Source: Acanthamoeba castellanii str. Neff
Lineage: Eukaryota; Discosea; Longamoebia; Acanthamoebidae
DNA: 63,701 nucleotides
Assembly: GCF_000313135.1 (NCBI RefSeq)
Contig: NW_004457288.1
Location: forward strand, 61,232 to 124,932
Direction of reading: 5' to 3'
Part shown: piece by piece, positions 44,806-57,078 of the stretch
How positions within the stretch are numbered: the stretch's first letter is position 1
How the letters are laid out: every line of letters begins with the position of its first letter
The notes under the pieces: model-generated
Databases searched by the model: none
The model's input: only the letters and a program-made list of their open reading frames with translations
What the model was told of the DNA's origin: nothing
Program-made: the position numbers and the translations under genes

Positions 44806-47800
44806 TCAGAGTGAGTGGTTGTCCGTCTCTCGCTCTTCCTCTTCGATGGTCGCTGATTCTTCTTCACCGCCATCGTCATCTTGTTGCTCTCCCCCGTGAT
44901 TCTGACCGTCGTTGTCTCCTTTATCATCGTCGTTGTCCTCATTAACGTCCTCGTTCTCCTCGTCCTCCTCCTTTTCATCAACGTTCACGTTGTCCCCGGC
45001 GTCAGCCATCACCTCTCCTCGCTCAACGTTGCTTTGATCTTCATCTTCTGCGTTGGTCTCGCTCACCTCTCCCCTCTCCTCTTCTTCCGCCCTCTGGGCA
45101 CCACTGCCCTCGGCGTCGGCGTCGTCAGCGGCAGCGTCGGCGGAGACCTGGTCGCCGGCGTTGTCGTCGTTCTGGTGGAAGTACTCGGCCATGAGGGAGC
45201 CCAGCGCATTGGCGCCCTCCATGGTGCGCTGGAGGTTGACCTCGAACTCGGCCAGCCGTGCTTCTTCCTCGTCGTCGCGCTCGGCCTCGGCCTCGTCCCA
45301 CCGCGCCCGCATCCGCTCGAGCTCGCCGGCCAGCGCCACCACCTCGGCCTCAACCCTCTTCACCCGCTCCTCCCGCTCCTCCTCCTTGCCGTCGTAGTCG
45401 TCGGCGTGTTGTACCTTTTCCTTTTCCTTTTCTTTCTCGTTTCCTTCTTGACGTTGTCGGCCACGACGTGGTGGACGCTGGACCGCAGCTCGGCGAGCTC
45501 GCGCATGAACTGCTCGCTCTGCCGGGCCGCGGCCTCGTCGATCAGCCGCCGGTGCTCGGCGAGCGCGTCGAGCGTACGGGCCTCGGCGGCCTTGACCTCG
45601 TGCTCGAGCTTGGCCTCGAAGTAGGCCACCACCTCCTCGGTGCGGCTGTCGGTGACGGCCCGCTGCCGCTCGATCTCGCGCTCCTGCTCGACGACGCGCC
45701 GCTCGACTTCGCGCAGCCGCAGGTCGAACCGCTTGAGCTTCTTCTCGAACGAGGCGGCGTAGTAGGAGGTGAGAATGACGTCGTTCTCGTTGAGCTCCTT
45801 GTCGTCGTCAACCAGAATGCGGGCCTCCTTGAGCAGGCGCGTGACGTCACCATCGGTCAGCGGGTCGTCATCGGCGTCGTCGGGGGTCGGCTGGAAGCCC
45901 ACGATGTTGAGCCCGGCCGTGAATGTGTCCCACAGGTGCCGCCGCGTGTGGGTGGCCAGCGCGCGCGTGCGGCGGGTCTCGTCGAGCAGGAAGCGGCGCG
46001 AGTCGGTCGACACCTTGTCGAGCTGCATTGCCAGCTCGTCGCGCATGCCCTGCAGATCGGCCATGGAATCCATGGCCGCCGACACACCGCCGTCGTCCAG
46101 TTCCGTGGCCGGCTCGATGTTGGAGAAGCTCTCACCGCCGTTGTCATAATTGGTTGTCGTGCCGTTGCTGGCGTAGAAATCTTCAGCGCTGTCGGTGGCA
46201 TTCTGGTGGTCGTCGTCGTTCTCACGTTTTCGTCGAGCGACAGCGACGCTGTCGTGGCCACTGTTATTGTGAGTGGTGGTCGCGAGGGTGTGCGACGAGT
46301 CGTCGAGGTGCGGGATGGACGAGGGGAGGGAGAAGGAGTCGATGGGCGGTAGCGAGATGTCCAGCCCGGCCGACGCGCCGTGCATCTCCATCTCCAGCGG
46401 CTCCGGGAGCGACAAATCTATACATACGCGTAGTCAGTCAAACAACGTCGTGCAAGTGTGGCGTGCGGTGTCGTACCGACGTAGAGGAACCAGAGGTCGT
46501 CGCGATAGACCGAGGCGTCGCCAACGCCACCAAAAATGAACATCTTGTCACTACCGAAGACCTCGCCGCTGTGACCATAGCGTCCTGTGACGATCGATCA
46601 CCGAAGAAGTAAAGTTAATAATCACAATAAGAATCACAATAAATAATAAATAATAAATAAATGAGAAACATGTTACGCATAACATAGCGTACCGGCAGGT
46701 CCCACCACGTTCTCCATGATGGACACCTTATCTGTCGACCGCGAGGAATTCAACTTCGTCCAGGTCGCACTCCCTGCAGGACACGCACAACGAGCCTGTG
46801 TCAAAGTCGGGCCACACACAAAAACAGCGTCAGGGCGGGGAAGTACCGGGAGAGAATTGCCACAGGTCGCCCATGGAAGCGGCGCCCTGGCCGCCGAACA
46901 CCAGCAGCTTGAAGCGCATGGCCACGGCGGAGTGGTAGGCCCTACGCGCCGGCACCTCCCCTACAACCTCGAACGGCGACCACTGAAGCGTGACTGGAAT
47001 TCCGGTCATCAGCGTGCGTGTGTCGTGTGTGTGTGTGTGTGTGCGACACAGAGTATCAGCCCTAATGCTGGAAACCACAGACACGCGAAAGGGGTGTCGT
47101 ACAGGGGTCGAGTTGCCAGATGTCGTTGAGGCGTCCGCCAGGGCCATAGCCACCGAAGACAAGGATCTTGGATGACGACACCGTCGTCATTGTGTGGCCA
47201 TGCCGTGGCGATGGCTTGGGCTCAGTCTGTGGATGAATTCACAACGAAAAGTGAGTGGAACCAAACGACGACGAGGTTCCATCAGAAGAACACAAAGGTA
47301 TGCATACACTTATGCGAGTCCAACTGTAGTTGGTCGTGTCGAAGCACCACAGGTCATGAAAGCACTCGGATCTGAGAAAAAGGAAGCTTTAGCCGCGAAC
47401 TCTTTCAAAGAGCGGCCGCGCGAGAATGTAAGGTGGTGCGAGTGTTCGCCGTACGAGCGGTCAGCGCCACCGAACAGCAGAATCGAAGTGCCAAAGGCCA
47501 CTGCCGTGTGGCCGTAGCGGGGAGAGGGCAAGCTGCCCGCTGTGATGATCTCTTCCCACTTCTTCAAGCCTGCACGAGGAATTCCTTTCTCAGCGCTGGG
47601 AACAAGCAACACACACATACACCACTGCACAACAGCGCAGGCAGGAGATGCGTGCATACCGAGATCGAAGACCCAGAGGTCGTTCACGCATTTGTGGTTT
47701 TCTGTCTCGCCACTGCCAACGACAATAATGTTAACACGGTTCGCGGCGCATGTAACCAGACCACCAGCAACATCGACGCGTCGTGCGTAGCATTACCCAA

Positions 47801-48969
47801 ACAACCACATCTTGTCTCCTATGATGACGGACGCATGGCCGGTGCGCTGACCGGGATGCTTGCCACCGTGGGCGCTCGTCGGCGTCTGAAAGCGCGACCA
47901 TCGCACAGAGACTGCAGGAACAGGTGCGTGTACGCGCAGTGTCGGCCAAATGGTAAGTTTCTGTCAGCCAATGCCAAATATGCGGCATTTTACTGTCACA
48001 TGGCCATCTTGTTTTTGTTTTTTGTTTTTACCTGTATCAAGCACCCACATGTCTGACAGGGGCCGACCTCTGTAGCCGCCGTAGACGATCATGAAGTTGT
48101 CATATCTCACGCACGAGTGCCCTCTGAGGCGTAGAGATAACCCGCCAAGCTGGAGATGAGCAATCATGCGACATCAAGTTCGCATGTTCGATGCCTGATG
48201 CCCATGGCAAACATGGCCGGGTGTTACCTGCGTGACTGGGGCCGCATCTGGCCCTGCAGGGCGTTGTTCCATCCGAAGAGGTCTGCACGGGTTGGAGCAA
48301 CGGTCAGGTGTGTCAAGTTCGCGAGCCGGACATCAGCTTTCTCCTCGTCTCGGTCATCATTGCAGCAGCCCAAACAGACGCTGGCTCGGGTCCCAGTACA
48401 CCCGCGTGACTCTTGCACTGAGACCACACCGGCATTGCCGAGCATAGCCGTGTGTGGCTGTTACGTACATTTTTTGGAAGAGGAGGAAGAAGAAGGCGAG
48501 ACTAACGACGGGACTGTTGCTGGCGACCTGTCACACATGCATGGTCAGCTGAAGGTAAAATCAAGATCAATGTTACACTGAATTCTGAAGAGCCAGTTTG
48601 AGTGAGAGGTGGGTACCGTGAGGGAGTGAGCTTGTGTTGTCCTGATTTTTGAATTTGAGGGGGCGTCCTCGAAGAGGGCTTGAGCGATTGAGAATGTGTC
48701 GATGTCTGGAGATTTTTAGCGCCATATGAGGCAGCAGCGGTGGGCGATACGGAGGAGGCAGGCGAACGACGCCCCGTCGCAGCTGGCGGCGCAAGGGCGC
48801 CTCCCTTCTTCGCTGCAGATGAGCTCGTAGCGGTGGGTGTGCTGCGGCCGCCACCAGCCGCAGTGGGGCTGGTTCGGCTGCTCACTCGACCCTTCAAGCC
48901 TTGCTGTTGTTGTGGCGAGGGCGTCCGCACGACGTTCCTCACCCCTCGCCCACTTGATGAGGTGTCCAT
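44806..48969 (-). CDS. Kelch-repeat / coiled-coil protein with an apparent frameshift
   Basis: ATG 48969; stop 44806-44808 if the downstream frame is joined. A Ser/Thr/Pro-rich N-terminus of about 130 residues leads into six or seven kelch repeats spread over many exons (for example SCVRYDNFMIVYGGYRGRPLSD, PRYGHTAVAFGTSILLFGGADR, PRHGHTMTTVSSSKILVFGGYG, RRAYHSAVAMRFKLLVFGGQG, GRYGHSGEVFGSDKMFIFGG), enough for a beta-propeller. From 46415 a long exon continues with low-complexity sequence and then a coiled coil (RFDLRLREVERRVVEQERE). Near 45425 the frame ends in RRRSGRSG-stop, while the adjacent frame continues the coil (VQHADDYDGKEEREERVKRV) to an acidic tail. Kelch plus coiled coil recalls cell-polarity or cytoskeletal scaffolds. 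A specific role is not assigned. Confidence 0.75.
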
Positions 48970-49084
48970 CCTTTGGATTGTGTAAATTGAGGGAAAAACA
49001 GACAAAAGATTCAAATAAATCCAAAAATATAACAAATAAAAGAAAATGAACATTTTCACTCTTGCGTGTTGTGTGTCTCCCGCT

Positions 49085-51323
49085 TCAGTCCACTTTGATT
49101 GCCTTGGCTGTGGACGAAGCAGCGGTTTCGGGCGTCGGGAGCGTAGGAGTAGTCTGGGCCTGGGCCTTCTTGGTCTTTTGCTTCTCCTCTTGTGTCATGA
49201 GGTCGTCCAAGACTGAGGCCGAGGTCAGACAGTCTCGCACCAGCCAGCCCTGCCAGCAGAGAATTACGGCCCACCCCACACAGTCAGAATCACAAAGCTA
49301 TGATGGCGGTGCCAAGAGCCAAAGAAAATGGGGTACCTGGAAGAGGAAGAAGATGAGGGTCATGGCGTAGAAGAAGTTGGCGTTGCCGGTTCCCTGGTTG
49401 ATCCACAGATGCCACATGATGGGTCCCACCACGTTGAGGTACACGAAGCCGAGGCAGATGAAGACGCTGCGCTTGTTTTCTGTAAGGTGTGAATGAATGA
49501 ATGAATGAATGCTTGCGAAGGAGTGGGGCGGCGTCGAGGTGAGTGGCGACGTACGCGCGAGGTTTAGGACGTGGAAGAGGGGCAGAAGGCTGATGTAGGG
49601 GGCCATGTCACCGATGCAAGGATAGGACTTGAGCATGCCGATGAGGCCCATGAAGATCCAAAACAGGAAAACCCCGTGGCGTCTGTCATAAACAAAAAGG
49701 TTTCAAAAATGTGAGTTATGCACGTGTGCGTGTGCGGCGATGCGTGTGCGGTGGTGCGTATGAAGAGTGTGGGGGGGGACCTGAATCTGACGGTGAGCGG
49801 CAGTACGTAGATGACCGGGTGGTACTGGAAGACGAAGATGAAGAACGGGCGGAAGTGCATGAACGCCTCGGTGAAGTAGTACCAAAAGAGGCCGATGTTG
49901 GGCGTCAGGTCCGGCGCGAAGAAGATGAACCCGTACACCTGCAGACGAGCCAAAGCCACGAACGCAACAGTTGATTTTTTTAAAAGAATAAAAATATTAA
50001 TTGAGATTAAAAACTGGCACTGAGTACCTCCTTGAGCCAGCCCCACGAACCCAGCTGGAGGAACGAGAGATAGAACAGGGCGGAGAGCCACACGGCATAG
50101 CACGCCACAACCGCGAATCCCACCACCCACGCACTCTGCACAGCTCATCCCATGTTATCACGTGTGCGTGTGCGATTGCGTGCGTTTGCACGTGTGTGCG
50201 GACGAGTATGTGCAGTGGTGCGTGCGTGCGTGCGTGTGCGGTGGTGCGTGTGCGTGCGTGCGTGAAGTGGAGGGTCCATGCCTTGGGTCTGCTACGTTGC
50301 TTGTAGTAGGTGTGGAAGATGGCGACGAGCGGGAAGATCAGCAGAGCCGGATACAGCGACAGGTACGTGCCCAGCGCCAGGCACAGCGTCGCCAGCCAAA
50401 CATTCCCTGCATTTCACAAGCCTAGCCGTTAGTCCCCCGCAAGGGCAAAGGGCGCGCGCGTGCGGGAGCGGAACCCTTGACGGCGGCGTAGAGGCATAGA
50501 ACGACGGCGAGATTGTTGAACACGATGGTGGACTGGGCCACGCAGGTGAGAATCGTCCACGGGTTGGTCAGATACACGCAGAACACGATCTCGCCCGTCA
50601 GCGGCGGCGACGTTGACGAATTGAAGTTGGCCGCGACCACCGACGCCGATGGAGATGATGTCGTGGGCGACGATGAAGAAGACGTAGACGAAGACGACGG
50701 CGATGAAGGTGAGGGTGCGTTTGAGGAGGAGGCGGAGGAGGAGGCGGTGAAGGTGGGGTGGGCGAGGTAGTTCTGGGAGAGGAACATGAGGAGGAAGGCG
50801 ATGAAGAAGTCGGTGAAGATGAAGAGGGCCGGCGTGGCGTAGTGCGAGATGGTAGGCAGGTAGGCCGCGGCGGCGGTGAGCGCCTCGCCGCTGGGCTGCG
50901 GCATCGACGAGGAGAAGAAGAACGAGAAGAACCACAGCAACAGCGGTGCCTGGTGGTAGGCATCGCCGGCGTAGGGTGACAGCCCCGACTCCACCAAGTA
51001 GAGGCCCTCTTTCACTGCACCCGTGTGAAATCCAATCAATCAATCAAAATAAATAAATATAAATAACAATATAAAATAAAAAAGCTTTTAGCTCAAAAAA
51101 ATAACACAAAAAAGAAAAATAAAGCGTTCAGGTAGCGAATTTGATGAGGATTTGACTTGGAGGGGGGGGGGCACGAACGTCTGTTGTAGGAGGTGACAGG
51201 GGTGACAAGCTCGATGCGAGTGGAGAGGAGCTCTGGCAGACCCTCCCAGGCGAAGAGCAGGCAGCGCACGCCCAGCGCAAAGGCCGAGCCCCACACCACC
51301 ACGTTGAGGCCCCTTCGTCCCAT
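49085..51323 (-). CDS. PIGU: GPI transamidase subunit PIG-U (Cdc91)
   Basis: ATG 51323, stop 49085-49087. Exons in order match PIG-U: an N-terminal membrane helix followed by LLSTRIELVTPVTSYNR; VKEGLYLVESGLSPYAGDAYHQAP; a variable Ser-rich insert; FCVYLTNPWTILTCVAQST with NNLAVVLCLYAAVKG; LALGTYLSLYPALLI; the hallmark VYGFIFFAPDLTPNIGLFWYYF (about 49870-49940); LKSYPCIGDMAPYISLLPLF; and VVGPIMWHLWINQGTGNANFFYA. The protein is a multi-pass ER subunit of the transamidase that attaches GPI anchors. A Ser-rich insert of about 60 residues (near 50600-50750) is longer than in animals. The polar C-terminal tail ends KAIKVD. Confidence 0.95.
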
Positions 51324-51938
51324 CCTGCGCACACAGATCTCCTTCCTTCTTTCGTTCTTCAAACTGTTTACGAAACCCTTTTTCGTCATTAATGTTTTTT
51401 AAATTAGTCGCTTTTATTGTCATAAGGGCACTCCTAAGGCCCACAGCGACCCACGAGGCCCTCCCTCACAGCTGTTGACGTCTGAGAAAGGTGATGAAAG
51501 AGAAGGAGTGCATTCAAAGGGAGAAGGTGTGAGCGAGCGAACCACAATAGTTGGCGGCGCGAAGGAAATAAAACGCCGGCGAGCGACCAAGTCAAGTTAT
51601 CGAAAGTTACATCTGTTCAATTTCTCCTTGCCGAGGGTTCATCCCCAGGAAGCGCGGATGATTCGGGACAGTATACCATCATGCTCTTCTCAAGATCCGT
51701 GTGCACTCGCAACCTGCCCGCACCCGGACCCGTTGAGGAGCGACATTCAACAACTCCTAAAATAAATAAAAAGAACGAAACTAACTACGCCGCTGGTGAA
51801 GAACATTCGCACTCTCGCTTTCTTACACAATTCCACGTTGTGGTGTCGGCGTGCAACTCGCCTCCACGTTGTGGTGTCGGGCAGCATTCAAGCTAAGAGC
51901 CAACACGTCACCAACGCTGCAACACAACGCAGGGAAGA
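51324..51938. promoter_or_regulatory. Divergent promoter region between PIG-U and the HMG-box gene
   Basis: No gene seen. A 17-base direct repeat (CCACGTTGTGGTGTCGG) occurs twice, at about 51833 and 51871, about 50-105 bases before the HMG-box start codon. Confidence 0.4.
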
Positions 51939-52338
51939 ATGAACCACGACCAGCTCCCCGCCGCAACGGCTACGACGAGCCCGGCAGTGTTGCCGCAACC
52001 GGTGAAGGCAATGACGGCCTTCCACCTTTGGCGGAAGGACAACGAAGACCACTACCGCACGGCCAACCCCTGGGTTGGTGGCACAGAGCTCAGCGCTTTG
52101 CTCGCCCTCGGCTGGCGTCGACTCGACGCCACTACCAAGAAGGTGCTTGCCTCGCCCCCCCCCGCTTAGCCCTCGCCCCTTGATATTAATTGTTTATTGT
52201 TTTTAATATCTCTCGTGGGCGCAGAGATATGAGGAGCAGGCCGAAGCTGACCAGCAGCGTTTCGACCGCGAGTGGGCGTACTACAACGCTCGCCTCCAGA
52301 GGATGACCCACACCGAGCCCACTCCCATACAGCACTAA
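51939..52338 (+). CDS. Small single HMG-box protein
   Basis: Exon 51939-52142 joins exon 52225-52338 in phase 0, giving 105 residues. After a short Ala/Pro/Thr N-terminus the product reads MTAFHLWRKDNEDHYRTANP, then ELSALLALGWRRLDATTKK, with the second exon giving RYEEQAEADQQRFDREWAYY. This follows the three-helix HMG-box pattern (Phe/Trp core, W in helix 2, K..Y..A...RF in helix 3), so minor-groove DNA binding is likely. It is short, with no acidic tail. The intron is 82 bases. Confidence 0.75.
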
Positions 52339-53006
52339 CACCAACACCAAGCGAAGAGCTGGCACTCAAAGTGCTGGCTCACACCCACTCGAGCGAACTT
52401 GGAACCGCGCCGGGGCTGCCGTCAACGCCAACGCGTTCTGAGTGAGGGCCGCAACCGGGCGGGCTGAACGCGATCCTTGCCGTCTGAGGCGTGCACAACC
52501 CCCGACCAACCTCAATAAACTGTGATGACCAAGCAAGCCAGCTGTAGTGACTGGCTTAGCCCTCGTTCTACCAGGCCGAACTTAGTGTGCGGGACTCGAT
52601 GGGTGTGACAGCACCCAATGAGCTCAACTTCAACTAGTGATGACAAGTTCAAAATCTGCGAGTTCTCTGCTGCAGCCACACCTGCCACCTGGTTGCAAGT
52701 GACAGGACGATGACAGACTTTCCTGGATGGCTGATGAAAGATACTCCTTGGTCTTGAGTGGGTTTAGGCCAGGTGCTGCACTTGCCTTCTTTGGAGCTGC
52801 TTAGAGGTATTTGGTTTTCTTAAGTTTCTGTCCGACCACAGGTTGGCCCGGCAGTGACTCCAGATCCCTGGCTGCTGGAACATGTGGTGGAATTGGAGTG
52901 CTCGCTGAACAGGGGATGAGTTTTACCGCCGTGTTGTCACGTGGTTCATCGCCAAGCTTGACACACGCCAAGACCACCTCATAACACATTCTTACTTTCA
53001 TTCTTC
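52339..53006. promoter_or_regulatory. Spacer holding the upstream region of GATA paralog 2
   Basis: No gene seen. AGGTGCTGCACTTGCC at 52771-52786 is almost identical to the element before GATA paralog 3, and sits 220 bases before the ATG. Confidence 0.5.
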
Positions 53007-53824
53007 ATGCTCCACAACACATCACCATCACCATTTGATCATTGTCCCTTCACCACCAACGCCACCTTCTTACTTCCTCGCCTGATGCTTCGGCCGCCCT
53101 TCCATCAACTCGATTGGAGCCAACAACAACAGCCCCGTCATTCTCATCATCATTCTCATCCTCAACTCCTGCCCTGCCCAGCACAATTCCTCTACCAAAA
53201 CCATCAACAACCTCAACCTGGCCTCAAGGCCAACAAGCCCGGCGGCGTTCGCCACCTGCCCAGCGACATCAAGAACATGCCCAGCGCCAGTGGCGACGTC
53301 CCTTCGTCGACCACCACCCCAACATCACCGCAGAGGCGAAGAACGAAGCGCATGTTCTCCGACAGGGCGTGCGGCAACTGCGGGACCCACTTCACAAGCC
53401 AATGGCGCACCGGTCCCTCGGGTCCCTCCACGTACACCCCCTCACCCTCTCCTCCATGACCGTCCGCGCAGCTTTGTTCCACATTCCTCCATTCTCGTCA
53501 CACATGTCAAGTTCTTGGGCTGTTGTCGACGAGTTTTCTGTTACCATTTGTGGCTCCCAGCACCATTTCTGGGTTTGGGCTGCGACCTATCGGCGACCCG
53601 CACACCCTAACCGCCTTTGTTAAAAAAACGACACCGCTCCACACGCGCCCAGGTTGTGCAACGCATGTGGGATCCGGTACGCGCGCCAGACGAAGCTCGG
53701 CCAAAAGCGACAGGTGAGCCCGATGGACTCACCACAGCCCTCCTCGGACGAAGAGAAGCCACAGTCGCCGCGAGCACCTCTTTCGTCTCCCTTTCGCTCC
53801 AGCGTTCACTTCCTCCTCAACTAA
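53007..53824 (+). CDS. GATA-type zinc-finger transcription factor, paralog 2
   Basis: Exon 53007-53431 joins exon 53653-53824 in frame (198 residues). The N-terminus is rich in Gln, His and Pro. The finger is CGNCGTHFTSQW.. + LCNACGIRYARQTKLGQ, C-X2-C-X18-C-X2-C. A RRRTKRMFSDRA basic stretch precedes it, as in the other two paralogs, and the C-terminus ends SVHFLLN. This copy lacks the LLEQ/MFANAV helical N-terminal region of paralogs 1 and 3. Only 79 bases separate its stop from the next gene's start. Confidence 0.9.
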
Positions 53825-53903
53825 AGGAAAAAGAAAAATAAAGAAAAATCAGTTTCCTTTGTGCAAAACTTCCTTCGACAAGCAGCGCAACCACCGCACC
53901 ACG

Positions 53904-56658
53904 ATGGAGTGGTTAGCCAACGCGCTTGGTATCGAGCCCATTCACTGGTCATGGCTTTCTCAAGTTGGCCTTCCGGATTCATGTTTTTAACAAAATCAAG
54001 TTCATTTTTATTTTTATACTTATTTTTATAAAGGTGGTGCAGGACTGCTCCAGAGCCAGGTGGTGGCCGGGGGGTTGGCGGTGCTGCTGCTTGGGTGGCT
54101 CTTTGCGCACGTGCGCACGGGTGCTGCGCTCATCGCCGACTACCTCACGCAGAAAGTCGTGGTCTCCGGTAGTCCATCGTTCCTCGCATGGCCGCCTTGC
54201 GCACACCACGCACCACGACACACCATTCACTCCGCCATTGCGCTCCCCTCTTCTCCCAGTTGAAGTGACCCAGCGCGAAGAGGCATTCGATTGGATTCTC
54301 CAATGGCTCGCCCAACAACCCAAGAGTTCCTTCGCCTCTCACAACTACAGGCATATGCTCTTCCTCTTGTCGGTGTGTGCGTCGCGTGTCGTGTCGTGCT
54401 AACACCACACGTGCGTTGCCTGTGTGTGTTGTGTGTGTGTGTGGTCACAGTTTGGTGGTCCATCAGAGCCTGGGTCCCATGCAGCGATTTCGTCGCCAAC
54501 AAAAGCTCGAGGTCGTGTCCAAGTCGCCGCCTCAGCTCAAGTACGGGCAAGCTTGTCATAGTGTCGTGGTGCCTACACGGTAGTGACCGGGCCTGATGTG
54601 TGCATGCCCAGGTACCTGCCCGGGCAGGGCCTTCATTTGCTGTGGTGGCGCGGGAGCTTGATCTGGGTCACCAAGACCAGAAGGAGTCAGCCCGAACACG
54701 TCACCAACATGAATGGCCAGACACAAGTGGAGCCAGGTGTGTAGAAAGGCGCACCGCCACCGCCACCGCACACGACACGACAAACGATACGACACAACAC
54801 GACACATACGCGCTCACACGACCCGTCTCACCATGACGCACAGGCGGAGTGCTGGTGCTGTCCACGCTGGGCCGCTCCCTCGAGCCGATCGACTCGCTGG
54901 TCAAAAGCGCCATGGAGGCTTCGCGCAGCAACGACCAGGGCTGTACGGTGATCTATAACGTTGACGTACGCTTCTCCCCCACCGAATCATGTCTCATGGT
55001 GATTAACATATGCTGCATTGTGTGTTATGCAATTGTAGGCCAGCTTCGGGGGATGGAAGCGGGCCATTACCAAACCCGAGCGCTCCGTCGAGTCGGTCAT
55101 TCTCGACTCGGACGTGGCAGAGGAGTTGCTCCAGGGTAAGCCCATGATGACTTCTAGCCCAGCCCGCAGCCAGATGCACACTAACACGAATGCGATTGCT
55201 TGGTTCCCCCAGACGCCAAGGAGTTCCTGACGAGCGCCGATTGGTACACGACCCTCGGCATTCCCTATCGCAGGGCCTACCTGTTTCACGGCAAGCCAGG
55301 TAATAATCACCATCATTCATTATCTTCACTATCACTGTCATCACCAGCGTCATGACCATCATATGACCATCATTACCATCATTATCATCGTCATCGAGGC
55401 TGTCAGAAGATTGTTGAATATACTTCTTAACATGTGTTGGTGCAAACAATCGCAGGTTGCGGCAAGACGTCCTTCGTGGCGGCGATGGCCGCCAAGTTGG
55501 GCTTCTCCGTGTGCGTGCTCAATCTCAGCGAAAAGAACCTCAACGACTCCTCCTTGAACATGGTGCGTCGATTATGGTGGGCCATAACACGTTGACGAAC
55601 TGACCGACCGACCGGCTGATGCCGGCATGCAGTGGCTGGTCGAGGCGCCCCAGAATTCGATCATCCTTCTGGAGGACGTCGACGTGGCTTTCCTCAACCA
55701 GGACAGGTCCAGCAAGAAGTCGGAGGGGAAGAGCGCCTACGAGGACCTATTCGGCCGACCCAGAACAGTCACCTTTTCTGGTATATTCGTGTGTCATTGT
55801 GTCGTGTGTCATTGTGTGCGCGCCACCGTGTGTCATTGTGTCGTGTGTCATTGTGTGTCGTGCGTAGTGTGCGTAGTGTGTAACTCACTGTCTTTTTGTA
55901 ACCCAGGGTTGTTGAACGCCATTGATGGCATTGCCTCGCAGGAGGGCCGCCTTTTCGTGATGACCACCAACCACATGGAGCACCTGGACCCTGGTATGGT
56001 CCCATCTGACTTCCCAGTTTAATGGCCTTCCGGCTCACGCGACACGCGACGCGACACACGATACACGACACGATGCGCACACGCACACGCCAACAGCGCT
56101 GATACGTCCGGGACGCGTGGACAAGGTGGTCCACTTCGGGCTGGCCTCCATGCTACAGGTCGAGCGCATGTTCCTGCGGTACGTACCGTTTGCGCCCCTC
56201 CCCACAGCGACAGTACAATCCCCCACAGAGCTGTTGGTGAAGGCCCGTGTGTGCGGTGTGAACCTCAGGTTCTACCCGGGCGAGGAAGCGCTGGCCCGAC
56301 AGTTTGCCCAACAGGTGGGCGAGGGCAAGGTCAGCATGGCCATGCTCCAGGTAGCCACATCGCACACGACACGACACACACCGCACACCACACCCCACAC
56401 GACACTCACTGGTGAGTGGCGCAGGGCTACTTTATGGCGCACAAGAAGGATCCCCTGCGGGCCGCCGGCAGCGTGTCGGCGCTGCAGGAGCAGGTGGACA
56501 AGGAGGAGGAGGCCGAGCGGCGCAGGGAGCAGGCGGCCCGCCGGCGGCGCGAGGAGGAAGAGGAGGAGGAGCTGGACCGTGTGGAGCGCGAGCGCGAGGA
56601 AAGGGCGCGAAGGCGCCGAGAGCGCGAGGAGCGACGGCAGGCGCAAGCCGCGGAGTAA
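53904..56658 (+). CDS. BCS1-like mitochondrial AAA ATPase
   Basis: ATG 53904, TAA 56656-56658, about 14 exons. A single membrane helix (GGLAVLLLGWLFAHV) precedes the BCS1-specific region (EAFDWILQWLAQQP, LEVVSKSPPQ, LWWRGSLIWVTK, GGVLVLSTLGRSLEPIDSLV, FGGWKRAITKPERSVESVIL). The AAA domain has WYTTLGIPYRRAYLFHGKPG joined to CGKTSFVAAMA (Walker A), IILLEDVD (Walker B), a LLNAIDGIASQEGRLFVMTTNH segment, and the RPGRVD arginine motif. BCS1 inserts the Rieske iron-sulfur protein into complex III at the mitochondrial inner membrane. The C-terminus is extended by about 60 highly charged Glu/Arg residues predicted to be helical, which typical BCS1 lacks. A second BCS1-type family (plant AATP1-like) is an alternative. 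Confidence 0.9.
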
Positions 56659-57078
56659 AGTGTAAAAAAAAACAATGCGCGGTGGAAGAGTCATAAGAAA
56701 AAGAATAATAACAGCGTTATCGATCGGTGACAAAGGTAAAAAACACAACCAATGGGCTTCTTTCGGACTTCGCCCTTTATTGTTTTACCCGAAGGTGTGA
56801 CCAATACGACAGGCCCAAAGCAACAGGTGGATCAAGCGCATTACCAAAACCCCGACGACAAAGCACCGAATTGGGCGAGGATATAAACGACACGCTCTTG
56901 TGGTGTGCGCAAACTGCCCGGGGCTGCTCTCGTCGAATCTTCTCTTCACCGTTCTTGATTGGATCAGGCTGTGCCTGAGCTCATCTGCGAGCCTGCCATT
57001 GCGTAATTCGGTGGATCCGAATTTCCATCATCAGAACAATCGATTTCATTTTCTTCGTCAGTACATGCGGAACCGAAA
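56659..57078. other. Spacer between BCS1-like and carboxypeptidase genes
   Basis: No gene recognised. It probably holds the 3' end of the BCS1-like gene and the promoter of the carboxypeptidase gene. Confidence 0.4.

Noticed and set aside
44806..46352. Plus-strand ORFs with leucine/valine-rich membrane-like sequence opposite the kelch gene
   Set aside because: They are antisense shadows of an acidic coiled coil (Glu/Asp codons read backwards give Leu/Val/Ser).
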